Notes: generated by a model from the letters alone, not told the origin. Shown: positions 43,729 to 53,124, numbered from the stretch's first letter. The stretch: DNA of 64,000 nucleotides from JASGTU01 sp963821815 (GCA_963821815.1 CAWGFG010000006.1:1736001-1800000), one strand, 5' to 3'. Made by a program: numbers and translations.

Positions 43729-45225
43729 ATGTTGCATCACCGGCGTAATCAATGGATTTTCGTCATCGCAGCCTTGCTCGTACTCGGCGCCGCTTCACTC
43801 TCTTCGTCATTCGCGGCACCTGCTATTGCTCAGGAAGCCATCGACGTTCCGACGGCAGACAACAGTGAATACGAATGGTATCGGCTGGACGAGAACGGGG
43901 AACCAATAGTCACGCTCTGGTTCTTTTGGTCGAAGTCCTGCCCCCACTGTCAGCACGCGCACCCGTTCATCATGGATCTACCAAACCAGTTGCCCTGGCT
44001 GGAACTGAAGGATCTTGAGCTGAATACGGCCCCGGAAAACACGCAACTCTATGTTGACATGGCTGCTTCCGTGGACGAACAGGCCATGTACGTGCCCGCG
44101 TTCATCTATTGCGGCCATATGGAAGCCGGGTACGACGACCACGATACGACGGGAGCCGCGCTCAAAGAGGACCTCATCGCCTGCTATGAGCGCACCAAGG
44201 TTGAACTTGCACAGACTTCAACGTCCTCAGGTGACATAACAGGTGACACAGCGGCAGCTGGCGCCGAGTCCGAATCGGTCGGCGCGGAAGCCGCTGTACA
44301 AGGCGAGCTTGAACCTGCTGACTTGATGGTTGCCGGGGCGGCAGTGGAGCGCCAGTCCACCATCAACATACCGCTCATGGGATCGGTCAATGCGAGTGCC
44401 CTTTCGCTGCCGGCGTTGACGCTGCTTATCGCCGCCGTGGACTCCGTCAACCCGTGTGCAATCTTCGTGCTCATGTTCTTGCTCAGCCTGATGGTTCATG
44501 CGCAGAGCCGTACGCGCATGCTTATCATCGGCATGGTGTTCGTCTTCTTTTCGGGCCTGATTTACTTCGTGTTTATGGCGGCTTGGCTCAACGTCTTCAT
44601 GTGGATCGGCGAAATCCAACTCATTACGACAATAGCCGGCCTCGTCGCCATGGGCATCGCCATCATCAACATCAAAGATTTCTTCTTCTACAAACAGGGC
44701 GTCTCCCTTTCGATTCCGGACAGTGCCAAACCGGGCCTCTATGCGCGCACGCGCCACCTGGTTCAAGCTGGGTCCCTGGGCGCGATGGTGTTCAGCACAG
44801 CGCTGCTGGCCATTGCGGCAAACTCCTACGAACTACTCTGCACCGCCGGCTTCCCCATGGTCTACACGCGCATCCTCACCATGTCGGACCTGTCCACCGC
44901 AGCCTACTATGCCTATCTCGTCGCCTACAACGTCATCTACGTGATCCCGCTGTTTGCCATTGTGGTTGCCTTCTCGTTCTTCCTTGGCTCGCGCAAACTT
45001 GGAGAGGCAGAGGGCAGAGCGCTCAAGCTGGTATCCGGCATGATGATGTTGATGCTGGGCTTTGTACTTGTCTTTGCGCCGCAGTCGCTAAACAACATGA
45101 CCGTGAGCGTTAGCATTGTGTTCACTGCTCTAGCTCTTTCGGCCATCATCATCTTCGTGGACCATCGCTGGTTCCAGAAGAAGCCGGCGCCAGGCAAAGT
45201 AAGGCCGAGAAAGGCGACTCGCTAA
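43729..45225 (+). CDS. thioredoxin-domain / CcdA-DsbD-like membrane protein fusion
   Basis: A 498-residue protein. A signal segment (about 8-35) ends near 'AAPAIAQEA'; then a thioredoxin-like domain with Cys71-Pro-His-Cys74 ('FFWSKSCPHCQHAHPF'). A linker is followed by six membrane helices. Cys243 in 'DSVNPCAIFVLMFLLSLM' and Cys371 in 'SYELLCTAGFPMVY' sit where CcdA/DsbD keep their transmembrane redox pair, so it should move electrons from the cytoplasm to the external thioredoxin domain, for disulfide reduction or cytochrome c maturation. The order (thioredoxin first) is opposite to the beta-gamma order of DsbD's C-terminus. Start ATG 43729 has AGGAG seven bases upstream. Confidence 0.85.
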   Translation: MLHHRRNQWIFVIAALLVLGAASLSSSFAAPAIAQEAIDVPTADNSEYEWYRLDENGEPIVTLWFFWSKSCPHCQHAHPFIMDLPNQLPWLELKDLELNTAPENTQLYVDMAASVDEQAMYVPAFIYCGHMEAGYDDHDTTGAALKEDLIACYERTKVELAQTSTSSGDITGDTAAAGAESESVGAEAAVQGELEPADLMVAGAAVERQSTINIPLMGSVNASALSLPALTLLIAAVDSVNPCAIFVLMFLLSLMVHAQSRTRMLIIGMVFVFFSGLIYFVFMAAWLNVFMWIGEIQLITTIAGLVAMGIAIINIKDFFFYKQGVSLSIPDSAKPGLYARTRHLVQAGSLGAMVFSTALLAIAANSYELLCTAGFPMVYTRILTMSDLSTAAYYAYLVAYNVIYVIPLFAIVVAFSFFLGSRKLGEAEGRALKLVSGMMMLMLGFVLVFAPQSLNNMTVSVSIVFTALALSAIIIFVDHRWFQKKPAPGKVRPRKATR

Positions 45226-45259
45226 CGTCGAATCGCCTAGTGATGCCGCACAATAATAA

Positions 45260-45282
45260 GGCCCAGCCGTTTGGCTGGGCCC
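45260..45282. terminator. bidirectional terminator between convergent genes
   Basis: GGCCCAGCC-GTTTG-GCTGGGCC stem-loop between the convergent thioredoxin/CcdA-like and dehydrogenase genes, with AATAA on one flank. Confidence 0.8.
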
Positions 45283-45320
45283 TACTGTCTATTCGAATCA
45301 ATCACGACCTAAGACTCGGC

Positions 45321-46316
45321 TTACCTATTCCGGCGCCCAGGGCTGTCCCACACGGAAGGGTTGACGATGTTGACGGGCTGTTTTCCGCTGAAATAATCCA
45401 GCACATTTGCGACCGCCATCTCCTCGATACGGACACGACCATCCACCGTGAGCGTGGCGCCGTGCGGCGTGGCGATGATGAGCGGGTGATTTCGCAGCGG
45501 CGAATCAACTGGCGGCGGTTCGGGTTCGAAAACGTCAATTCCAGCTCCTGCGATCGTACCGGAATCCACCGCCTCCAACAACGCGTCCGGGTCCACCAGG
45601 GGGCCGCGTGCCAGGTTTAACAGATACGCGCTTGGCTTCATCATTGCAATCCGTTCCCGGTTCATCAGATGGATCGTTTCCGGCGTCACCGGCGCATGCA
45701 CGCTGACGTAATCCGACTGCCGTATGACCGTATCCAGGTCAGCCATTGTTACGCCGATAGCCCGTGCCGACTCCTCCGTCACGAACGGATCGTATGCCAG
45801 TACGTCCATTCCGAAACCGTTGATGCAGATATCGGCTACACGCTTGCCGATACGCCCCAACCCGATCAGACCGATCGTCTTGCCCTTGACTTCAGCGCCG
45901 ATGAGCGTGCCACTGCGCGGCCCAAATTTTCCCTGGGCGAGGTTCGCATTGCCTTGTTTGACGCGCTTAGCCAAGTTAAGCATCAGAGCTATGGTGTGCT
46001 CAGCCGTAGATTCAGTAGGCCCGTCCGGTGTATTACATACAACAACGCCCGCAGCCGTTGCGTCCGCCAGGTCAACGTTGTCCACGCCAATTCCCGTTCG
46101 CTGGACAATCTCTACATTCGGCATCGCGCTAAAGAAGTCAGCGTTGTAGCGCACCAAGGATGATGCAAAGATGGCCTGTGCAGGCAGTGCATTCTCATAC
46201 GACGGCGCCGAAGCGTCGGCTGGTGCGAGCAAGGCAACATCGCTCGGTAATCTGTCGAGTTCATCCGAGTAGAACGGAGCCTCAACCCATACGTGGGTCA
46301 GCTTTGCAGGACACAT
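45321..46316 (-). CDS. D-2-hydroxyacid dehydrogenase (phosphoglycerate dehydrogenase-like)
   Basis: A 331-residue NAD-dependent dehydrogenase. 'VQRTGIGVDNVDLADATAAG' and 'CNTPDGPTESTAEHTIALML' in the substrate domain, Rossmann 'GLIGLGRIGKRVADI' near 145-160, catalytic Arg in 'LLNLARGPLVD', Glu in 'DVFEPEPP' and His in 'IATPHGATLTVDG'. It belongs to the SerA/CtBP group rather than to the shorter enzyme at 8.7 kb. Paired with the sulfatase upstream (54-bp gap, same strand); a role in catabolism of a sulfated organic acid is a guess. Confidence 0.92.
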   Translation of the reverse strand: MCPAKLTHVWVEAPFYSDELDRLPSDVALLAPADASAPSYENALPAQAIFASSLVRYNADFFSAMPNVEIVQRTGIGVDNVDLADATAAGVVVCNTPDGPTESTAEHTIALMLNLAKRVKQGNANLAQGKFGPRSGTLIGAEVKGKTIGLIGLGRIGKRVADICINGFGMDVLAYDPFVTEESARAIGVTMADLDTVIRQSDYVSVHAPVTPETIHLMNRERIAMMKPSAYLLNLARGPLVDPDALLEAVDSGTIAGAGIDVFEPEPPPVDSPLRNHPLIIATPHGATLTVDGRVRIEEMAVANVLDYFSGKQPVNIVNPSVWDSPGRRNR

Positions 46317-46370
46317 TGATCACCTCCATCGAGTTTTGCATAAATTTTGGAGAAGTTTCTCACGGAACGG

Positions 46371-47858
46371 CTACACAAGACCGCTGGTGAATGGTCGACC
46401 GCCGAACTCATTGAGTTTGTCCGCGTGATGCGCTCGTCCGGTCTCGCGCAGGCGACGCAAATAAGCCGACCATGCTGTGCTACGTTCATTGGCGTGCAGA
46501 GGCCCGCCCTCGGCAATGACGCCCCAGAATGGATCGCCGCGCTGTGAGTGTCCCATCTGCTCACCCATCCATTCGTCCAGTTTCTGCAAACCAACGCCGA
46601 CCAGATCCGGTCTTTTACCCGCCAAGTTCCTGGTCTCATGCGGGTCAGAGCCAATGTCGAACAACATGTAGGCAGGGAACTCCTTCAGGCCTGTATGATA
46701 TGTGCGGATCAGTAGCCAATTCTCGCAACGAACGCTGCGCTGGCAACTCCAGGAGCCTTGGCTCAACACCAGATATTCGCGGCCCTCATCCTGCCCAGTA
46801 CGCAGAGCGTCCGTGAAGCTCTCGCCATTCCACGTGTTTGGAGTACGCTCGCCAATGAGGTCAACCAATGTGGGCGGCATGTCGATATGATAGTGGAAGC
46901 CGTCCAGCGTTCCACCGGCATGCGCGTAGGTAACACCCGGCCATTTCAAAATCAATGGAATCCGGTTCGTGCACTGATCAGCAGTCTGATGATCGCCCCA
47001 AATGTTTAGCTCACCTAGGTTTTCGCCGTGGTCGGATGTGATGATGATGGCGGTGTCATCGTATACGCCCAGGTCCTTCAATTGATCCAGAAGCTTACCC
47101 ACATACTTGTCCGAATAGGCCACACCGGTGTCATATCCGTCCAGGTGCGCTTTAGCGTCCTGGAGGTTTCGGATGCGACCCGCACCCATACGCCAACCAT
47201 CCGGTAGTTGATCTGTGTCGCCTGCCACCTCACGAGCGCTATGCGGTCCGAAGCTGGCATTTTGCTTATCGATGATCTCCTGCGTAACCCAGTCCTCGAT
47301 TGGCTCGTCCTCGAAAGGATTGCCGAAGCTTTCCGGGTGGTCATAGGGCGTGTGCGGGTCCCAGAAATTCACATGTAGGAGCCAGTTGTCCGCAGCGCCG
47401 TTGGCGTCTAGCCAGCGCTTGGCACATGGATAAACCTCGTCCGCGTTATCTGTGCCGTAGTGTCCGGTATCGTACATCTCGCTGAAACCGTACCAAATTT
47501 GATAGGCAGTATGACGGCTGGGAAATGGGCTAATGCTTGCCGTATGGTAGCCGGCTGACCGAAACGCATTGGCAAAGGAGTTCATGGCAAAATCAGATCG
47601 GAAGCCGCGCGACACCCCTTCATTGGCAGGATCGGCGAACTCGCCGCCATGATTCACGACGCCTGTACGGATGCCGAATTGCCCGCTAAACAGCGCCGTC
47701 CGACTCGGCAGACAAGGTGTATCCGTCGCATAGTAGTTGGTCAGCCGCACGCCCTCCTCTGCAACGCTGTCAATGTTGGGCGATGTCTTGCGGTGGTAGC
47801 CGTAGCAGGAGAGATGATCAGGTCGCAGCGAATCGATATCGATGAATAAAATGCGCAT
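46371..47858 (-). CDS. sulfatase (formylglycine-dependent)
   Basis: A 495-residue type I sulfatase/alkaline phosphatase superfamily enzyme. 'MRILFIDIDSLRPDHLSCYG' gives the metal-binding Asp pair; 'DTPCLPSRTALFSGQFG' holds the Cys of C-x-P-S-R that is converted to formylglycine; 'TSDHGENLGELNIWGDH' gives the second metal-site Asp/His. No signal peptide, so probably cytoplasmic. Start is ATG 47858 with GGGAG four bases upstream, not the frame's earlier codon at 47909. No formylglycine-generating enzyme gene is in the window. Substrate unknown (phosphonate monoester or phosphoglycerol hydrolase activity is also possible). Confidence 0.92.
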   Translation of the reverse strand: MRILFIDIDSLRPDHLSCYGYHRKTSPNIDSVAEEGVRLTNYYATDTPCLPSRTALFSGQFGIRTGVVNHGGEFADPANEGVSRGFRSDFAMNSFANAFRSAGYHTASISPFPSRHTAYQIWYGFSEMYDTGHYGTDNADEVYPCAKRWLDANGAADNWLLHVNFWDPHTPYDHPESFGNPFEDEPIEDWVTQEIIDKQNASFGPHSAREVAGDTDQLPDGWRMGAGRIRNLQDAKAHLDGYDTGVAYSDKYVGKLLDQLKDLGVYDDTAIIITSDHGENLGELNIWGDHQTADQCTNRIPLILKWPGVTYAHAGGTLDGFHYHIDMPPTLVDLIGERTPNTWNGESFTDALRTGQDEGREYLVLSQGSWSCQRSVRCENWLLIRTYHTGLKEFPAYMLFDIGSDPHETRNLAGKRPDLVGVGLQKLDEWMGEQMGHSQRGDPFWGVIAEGGPLHANERSTAWSAYLRRLRETGRAHHADKLNEFGGRPFTSGLV

Positions 47859-48039
47859 GTTGCTCCCTTCGTGGGACGTGTTTGACGCTTGAAACTGGTG
47901 GGCGCTCACGCTGCAGCGGCGTCCGCTTGGGATATCATCTATGTTGTATCAACGAAGGAGAATGTGCAAAAAGTACGCGGTCAAGAGTGTAGAGGTCACA
48001 GCCGATCGCGTGCTAGGACCACAGCTTCGCCAAATTGCG

Positions 48040-49167
48040 CTACTTCCACGTGAAGCTGCGCAGATCACTAGGCGGGCTGGCAGCTTCCAAGGCATACTGA
48101 TTGTTTTGACCAGGTTGAACACGTACAACCGAGACCTGCCACGCGTACTCGGCTGTTTCGCCGGCTGCTGGCGCCAGTTCCTGCTCTAGCCGATAGCTGG
48201 TCGATTTTGTCCAGATGCTTGGTATACTCGTCGCTGACCCGCCGACAGGGTAGACCAGCAGCACGTACCATTCATTGCCATCCAACACATCGACGCTGAT
48301 CCAACGCAGTAAAACTGCATCCTCCCTGCTGAGAATTGCTCCATCTGCAGGTCCAATCAGGCGCGGAGTGATGTAGACTGTATCCTCTGGCGCCGGCGTA
48401 AAGGATAGGTCCTGGTCATCCGGATTCGGTTCTGGCGTCACATCCTGAGTCGAAGAGAGCACTTCGGAAGGAACCTGTTGCACCGGTACGGACAGCACAT
48501 CTCCAGGGCGAATAAGTGTGCTGTCACTCAGGTTGTTCGCCTGTTGGATGCCTTGAACCGTGCTGCCAAAGCGCGCCGCAATGGATACGATTGTGTCGCC
48601 AGGCTGCACACGGTATTCAAATTCTGATGAAACCTGAGCTTGCTGTCCCTCCGCAGTTTCCTGCGTAATGGGGATGATGAGCTGATCGCCGGCGCGAATC
48701 AAAACGTCAGTCAGACCGTTGGCTGCCTGTATATCGTCCACGGTGACACCATAGCTGCTGGCGATACCCAACAAGGTCTCGCCGCTGCGTACGGTATGCT
48801 TCAGGGAGCCATCTGCGCGTGGCACGACAACAGCGGTAGCGGTCGGAAGCACAAGCGCATCCTGCGTAGCTGTTGCTATGGGCGTCGCGGTCATGAGCGG
48901 AATGCTGGTGGGCATTAGAAACGCGGATGCCTCTTCCGAGCCGGTCTCTTTTTGCGGCTGGCTGGCTATCCGCCACCAGAAGGCGACTACGCCGATGACT
49001 GCAACGACAAGCAGAACGTCGACCCACGAAATTCGACGCCGACGACCTTCCGGCGCACTCAAGTCGTGGCCGCACATGAAACAACTCTCTGCGTCTCGGG
49101 CAACACGCGTACCACAATTGGGGCATCGTCGCTCAGACGTTGATGGAGACATCTGTTCTTGTGCCAT
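48040..49167 (-). CDS. zinc-ribbon / membrane-anchored LysM-repeat protein
   Basis: A 375-residue protein. N-terminal zinc ribbon 'CPNCGTRVARDAESCFMCG' with two CxxC pairs, then one membrane helix (about 48-68, 'WVDVLLVVAVIGVVAFWW'), a Thr/Ala linker and two LysM domains: 'HTVRSGETLLGIASSYGVTV' and 'YRVQPGDTIVSIAARFGSTV', each about 45 residues, which bind peptidoglycan sugars. A C-terminal beta-rich module of about 110 residues ('GPADGAILSREDAVLLRWIS') resembles a fibronectin/Ig-type fold. The -10 box TATAAT ends seven bases before ATG 49167, so translation may be leaderless; other in-frame ATGs nearby leave the start uncertain. Confidence 0.85.
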   Translation of the reverse strand: MAQEQMSPSTSERRCPNCGTRVARDAESCFMCGHDLSAPEGRRRRISWVDVLLVVAVIGVVAFWWRIASQPQKETGSEEASAFLMPTSIPLMTATPIATATQDALVLPTATAVVVPRADGSLKHTVRSGETLLGIASSYGVTVDDIQAANGLTDVLIRAGDQLIIPITQETAEGQQAQVSSEFEYRVQPGDTIVSIAARFGSTVQGIQQANNLSDSTLIRPGDVLSVPVQQVPSEVLSSTQDVTPEPNPDDQDLSFTPAPEDTVYITPRLIGPADGAILSREDAVLLRWISVDVLDGNEWYVLLVYPVGGSATSIPSIWTKSTSYRLEQELAPAAGETAEYAWQVSVVRVQPGQNNQYALEAASPPSDLRSFTWK

Positions 49168-49174
49168 CATCGAA

Positions 49175-49180
49175 ATTATA
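49175..49180 (-). promoter_or_regulatory. -10 box close to the LysM gene start
   Basis: Minus strand TATAAT with a weak TTCGCA 18 bp upstream; seven bases separate it from ATG 49167. Confidence 0.5.
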
Positions 49181-49241
49181 TCATTACCCAAGATGGCCTG
49201 CGAATCATCCAGTCCGAATATCGTAGGTTATACGTATTAAC

Positions 49242-49280
49242 AAAAAAGACCGGCTTGCGGTTCCAATCCGCTAACCGGTC
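49242..49280 (-). terminator. intrinsic terminator after the cytochrome gene
   Basis: Minus strand GACCGG..GCGG-ATTGGAA-CCGC..CCGGTC stem with a small internal loop, followed by TTTTTT (49247-49242). Confidence 0.9.
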
Positions 49281-49317
49281 CTGGAGATACTTGAAAAACG
49301 CTACACTTCGCAAATAT

Positions 49318-49860
49318 CTACTCGTGTTGCGTCAACAGGAACGACATGATGCTGGCGATGTCCTCATCGCTAAGGATATCGCTGTAGTTCTGGGGCATGA
49401 TGCCGGTGGGGTATCCATCCACGACGAACAGATTGGGGTCTGTAATGCTGTGATAAATATAGAGTGCCGGACTGTCATCGGTCCGACTCATGGCATGGTC
49501 GGCGACATAGTGCCAAGTAGGACCGGTCATCGCTGCCTCGGGGTCCAACGAGTGGCACGCGAAGCAGCCGGTGCTGGTCGCCAATTCTTCGCCATGCGCT
49601 GGATCCGCATTCACGACTAGCGATACGAAATTCTCGTCCAAGCCGGCAAATACTTCTTCTTGTGTTAGGTCGGCGAATTTTGGCGGAACCGGGGTTGGTA
49701 ACGTTATCACGACCGACTCTGCTTCGGCTGTTTGCAATTGCGGTCCTAGCCCCGGTGAAAGAGCCAGATCCGATGCATTGGGGCTGCAGGCTGTAAAGGA
49801 AAATAGCCCTATAACCAGTATCGTTAGCGGCAGCAGCGAATGAACAAACGACGGCTTCAT
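49318..49860 (-). CDS. monohaem c-type cytochrome lipoprotein
   Basis: A 180-residue protein. The signal 'LLPLTILVIGLFSFTAC' ends in a lipobox, so Cys is probably lipidated and the protein tethered outside the membrane. The haem site is 'TGCFACHSLD' (CxxCH) and the distal ligand Met is in 'YPTGIMPQNYSDI'; 'DEDIASIMSFLL' is the C-terminal helix. An electron carrier, perhaps for the haem-copper oxidase served by ctaB; partners are not in the window. Start is ATG 49860 with GGAGG five bases upstream; the frame's earlier codon at 49947 is rejected. Confidence 0.92.
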   Translation of the reverse strand: MKPSFVHSLLPLTILVIGLFSFTACSPNASDLALSPGLGPQLQTAEAESVVITLPTPVPPKFADLTQEEVFAGLDENFVSLVVNADPAHGEELATSTGCFACHSLDPEAAMTGPTWHYVADHAMSRTDDSPALYIYHSITDPNLFVVDGYPTGIMPQNYSDILSDEDIASIMSFLLTQHE

Positions 49861-49910
49861 CGAATCCTCCGAAAAGTCGGCTGGAATGTGGCACTTCTTG
49901 TCAAAGCGAT

Positions 49911-49939
49911 AGTGTAGCACAGCGCTCAGACAGGGGCAA
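49911..49939 (-). promoter_or_regulatory. promoter of the cytochrome gene
   Basis: Minus strand TTGCCC (49939-49934), 17-bp spacer, TACACT (49916-49911). Confidence 0.55.
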
Positions 49940-49962
49940 AGGATCACTGCTCTTGCAGGCTA

Positions 49963-51138
49963 TCACACAGTGAGCGCAAGGTTTCGCCCATTAGCGCTGT
50001 TATAGACCTGCACACTGCCGCCTTGGTTACGAATATGCACTGTCTGACCGTACACCAGCGGAACATTCAGTTCAGCCGTTGCTGTTACGGCGCCATACGC
50101 TGTTTCTATGCGCACGAAGGTCTTTTTCCTGGCAAAATCGGGTTCGGTGACGAGCACGTGTCCTAGCACAGACTGCTTGGCGTCGTCTCCGGCACTCATC
50201 GGTTGCACGACCAGATCGTCGGCTGACACGCCAACGGTGACCTCTGCGCCAATGCGGTTTCGCAGCGACAATCCCTGTGGCGCCTTCAACTGCATGCCGC
50301 CCACATACATCGTGTTCGTATCGACCACCTTTGCCGGCAGCAGGTTCAGCGGATGAATGCCCAGAAAGCCGGCTACGAAAGTGTTGACAGGTGCAGTCCG
50401 AATATGGTTGTATGAGCCCACCTGAATAACACGACCATCGCGCATAACTGCGATGGTGTCAGCCAGAGACAACGCCTCCACTTGGTCATGCGTAACATAG
50501 ACCGTGGTAATGTTGAATTGCCTCAGCAGCCTCTTCATCTCCACACGCGTCTGCACGCGCAGCTTTGCGTCCAAATTCGACAGGGGCTCGTCCAGCAGAA
50601 GCACATCAGGCGCACGAACTAACGCTCGTGCCAACGCCAGCCGTTGCTGCTCACCGCCCGATAGATGGCCCGGCTTGCGTCCCAACAACTGCCGAAAGCC
50701 GTAGCCCATCATGTCAGACGTGATGCGGATCCGCTCCACCGCTTCCGCATCCGGCCTCTTGCGCATCAGGAAGGTGAACCGCAGATTGTTGTAGCCGTGA
50801 AAGTGCGGGTAGAGCGCATAGCTTTGAAAGACCATGCCCATGTAACGCTGCCGCGGCGGGACGTCGCGCATGTTGCGTCCGTCGTAGTAGACCTCGCCGT
50901 CGTACTCCAGGTCGAGGCCTGCAATCACGCGCAGCAGTGTGCTCTTGCCGCAGCCGGAGGGTCCCACGATAGCCATCGTTCGACCGTTGGGAATCGTCAG
51001 CGAAAGATTGTCCAGCGCCAGAACGCCTGATTCTGCAGGCGCCTCCTCGATCTCCGGCGCATTGTCGTCTTCGGCTGAGGCCGTCCGGCTCGGTCGGTGA
51101 CCGTACCTTCGTGTAACTTCCTCAAGTTGAATCGTTGC
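49963..51138 (-). CDS. UgpC/MalK-type ABC transporter ATP-binding protein
   Basis: A 391-residue sugar-importer ATPase. Walker A 'GPSGCGKSTLLRVIAGL', Q-loop 'GMVFQSYALYPHF', signature 'LSGGEQQRLALARALV', Walker B 'DVLLLDEPLSNLDAKLR', H-loop 'YVTHDQVEAL', then the MalK-type C-terminal regulatory domain (about 260-391, 'RNRIGAEVTVGVSADDLVVQ'). A 25-residue acidic insertion sits after the first strand ('RPSRTASAEDDNAPEIEEAP'). No permease or binding protein is adjacent, so it is an orphan that could serve several importers. Start ATG 51138 ('MATIQLEEVTRRYG') is the family start; the frame's codon at 51198 is rejected. Confidence 0.9.
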   Translation of the reverse strand, partial: ATIQLEEVTRRYGHRPSRTASAEDDNAPEIEEAPAESGVLALDNLSLTIPNGRTMAIVGPSGCGKSTLLRVIAGLDLEYDGEVYYDGRNMRDVPPRQRYMGMVFQSYALYPHFHGYNNLRFTFLMRKRPDAEAVERIRITSDMMGYGFRQLLGRKPGHLSGGEQQRLALARALVRAPDVLLLDEPLSNLDAKLRVQTRVEMKRLLRQFNITTVYVTHDQVEALSLADTIAVMRDGRVIQVGSYNHIRTAPVNTFVAGFLGIHPLNLLPAKVVDTNTMYVGGMQLKAPQGLSLRNRIGAEVTVGVSADDLVVQPMSAGDDAKQSVLGHVLVTEPDFARKKTFVRIETAYGAVTATAELNVPLVYGQTVHIRNQGGSVQVYNSANGRNLALTV

Positions 51139-51385
51139 CATAATAAGAAAGAGTATCACATGCGAGAGCGTCAATACTGTACGCGGCCATCGTGTCATGC
51201 GGTAACAAATGAACGTTCCGCCGACGCGCGTTGCACCAGTTCGAGCGACTTTACATGCGTACGGTACGCCTCGTTGAAAACCTGTACTCGTCCTAGGTCA
51301 ATGATATACTTGAGAGGACCATTTCGCCAGATATAGGTCCTGGCGACAACCTTACACCCGCCAAAGCAAATTGAAGGTGAACCAT

Positions 51386-52660
51386 ATGCTCTTTACGGAT
51401 TCATCGCCGCTCGCCGACGGTAGCCTTCCTATCGAAATCAACGCACATGACAGGCACATTCTGCATAGCCTTGCTGGACGGGTTGCGGAGCTCGCCGCCA
51501 CGCCCGAACAGCAGCAGAAACGCGATCGCTGGAAACGCCATAACGATCTGCAAGCCGAGCGTCCCCTGGTATTCTGTGATCCGGAGAACGCGTGGCACGA
51601 AATTATTCCCGACGCCAGCTTACATTGTGACGGTGTGCTGGCGCGCATGTGGGAGTTTCGTCTGCGCAAGGAGATATTCTGGGGCGAAGAGATGCTGGAC
51701 GATCGTGCCGTCGAACCCTATTTCGATGCCGAGCATGTCTATCATTGCACGGGTTGGGGCGTACATGTGAAGCAAATCGGCGGCGAGAACGGAGGCGCCT
51801 ATAGTTGGGACGCACCGATTCGCACTCCAGACGATGTCGACCGCCTGCACGCGCCTGAAATCATCATCCAGAAAGATGCGACTGAACAGGTCCTCGCCTT
51901 GGCGCATGAAGTCATGGACGGCACATTGACCGTTCGCCTGCGCACCCAATGGTGGTGGTCGCTGGGCTTGACGTGGAACCTGGCCCTGTGGCGCGGATTG
52001 CAGCAGCTCATGTTCGACATGGTGGACCAGCCGCAGGTTGTGCAGCGGATGATGACCGTCCTGCGCGACGGCACGCTGTCCACATTGGATTCGCTGGAAG
52101 AACGTGGCTTGCTCACCTCCAACAACGGAGGCTCGTATGTGGGCTCTGGCGGCTTCGGCTACACGTCCGACCTGCCCGGCAGCGACGGCGTGTCGCCTGT
52201 CACTACGCAGGACATGTGGGGTTTTTGCGAGAGTCAGGAGACGGTTGGCGTTTCGCCGGACATGTTCGAAGAATTCATCTATCCCTACCAGGCGGAACTC
52301 ATGGAGCGCTTTGGTCTCAACTGCTACGGCTGCTGCGAGCCTCTGGATGCGCGCTGGCGTGTGGTGAAGAAGCTGCCGAGGCTGCGGCGTATTTCGGTAT
52401 CTCCGTGGGCCAACCGAGCAACCATGGCTGAAATGCTGAGTGACCGCTACGTCTACTCTATGAAGCCGAATCCGGCGGATCTGGCCATGCCGGAGTTCGA
52501 CGAGGAGAGCATCCGCAAGTCACTGCGTGAGGATTTGCAGGCGTCAAAGGGTTGTCATGTGGAGATGATCATGAAGGACACGCACACCATCCGCAGCGAC
52601 CCGAGCCGAGTGACGCGCTGGGTGCGCATCGCGCTGGAGGAGGCGGAGGGAGTGGAATAA
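51386..52660 (+). CDS. uroporphyrinogen-decarboxylase-like protein
   Basis: A 424-residue URO-D superfamily TIM-barrel protein. The length and motifs ('LNCYGCCEPLDARWRVVKKL', 'YVYSMKPNPADLAM') fit the group of corrinoid-methyltransferase-like UroD proteins common in anaerobes and Chloroflexota, rather than HemE of haem synthesis (about 350 residues). The 'GCCEPLD' Cys residues may be zinc ligands as in methyltransferase members. Homologues often sit in gene clusters for sugar or methylated-compound catabolism; here the next gene is tRNA-Val. Start is ATG 51386 with GAAGG upstream; a TTG five codons earlier is the alternative. Confidence 0.85.
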   Translation: MLFTDSSPLADGSLPIEINAHDRHILHSLAGRVAELAATPEQQQKRDRWKRHNDLQAERPLVFCDPENAWHEIIPDASLHCDGVLARMWEFRLRKEIFWGEEMLDDRAVEPYFDAEHVYHCTGWGVHVKQIGGENGGAYSWDAPIRTPDDVDRLHAPEIIIQKDATEQVLALAHEVMDGTLTVRLRTQWWWSLGLTWNLALWRGLQQLMFDMVDQPQVVQRMMTVLRDGTLSTLDSLEERGLLTSNNGGSYVGSGGFGYTSDLPGSDGVSPVTTQDMWGFCESQETVGVSPDMFEEFIYPYQAELMERFGLNCYGCCEPLDARWRVVKKLPRLRRISVSPWANRATMAEMLSDRYVYSMKPNPADLAMPEFDEESIRKSLREDLQASKGCHVEMIMKDTHTIRSDPSRVTRWVRIALEEAEGVE

Positions 52661-52664
52661 TTAG

Positions 52665-52740
<76 letters not shown>

Positions 52741-52763
52741 TTGTTTGCCATCGGCAAGTGTCC

Positions 52764-52791
52764 AGTATATCATAACACTCGACTGAAGCAA
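52764..52791 (-). promoter_or_regulatory. promoter of tRNA-Val(CAC)
   Basis: Minus strand TTGCTT (52791-52786), 16-bp spacer, TATACT (52769-52764). Confidence 0.65.
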
Positions 52792-52879
52792 ATCAGATGC
52801 CGTATCGGACGGTACATTTCTTCCGCTCATTGCGCTGCCATTTTCGACGCAAATCGGAACGCTCAGCAGGACCAAACTC

Positions 52880-53089
52880 GTGACCAATAGCCGCCTCGTA
52901 ACCAGAATTTCGCTCCTCCTCGTCCTGCTCATGGGCCTATTCGGCGGCTGGTACGCATCCACAAACTGGCAACTCGAAGTGCAGTCCATCGATGTGAACG
53001 CCATCACTCAGGAGACCGACTGGGTAGACGTCATCGCCGGCATCGGTGAGGGCGCCGTACAACTGGTCCTTGGTCTGACCACCGAATAG
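52880..53089 (+). CDS. small membrane-anchored protein, unknown
   Basis: A 69-residue frame starting at GTG with AGGA eight bases upstream. One hydrophobic helix at about 9-25 ('ISLLLVLLMGLFGGWYA') then a soluble tail ('VQSIDVNAITQETDW'). No family recognised. It is the only plausible gene between tRNA-Val(CAC) and the glycosidase cluster; being short it could be spurious. Confidence 0.5.
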   Translation: MTNSRLVTRISLLLVLLMGLFGGWYASTNWQLEVQSIDVNAITQETDWVDVIAGIGEGAVQLVLGLTTE

Positions 53090-53124
53090 CCAAGAGCTGA
53101 CGCAGCAGTCCAAATAGAGAATAC

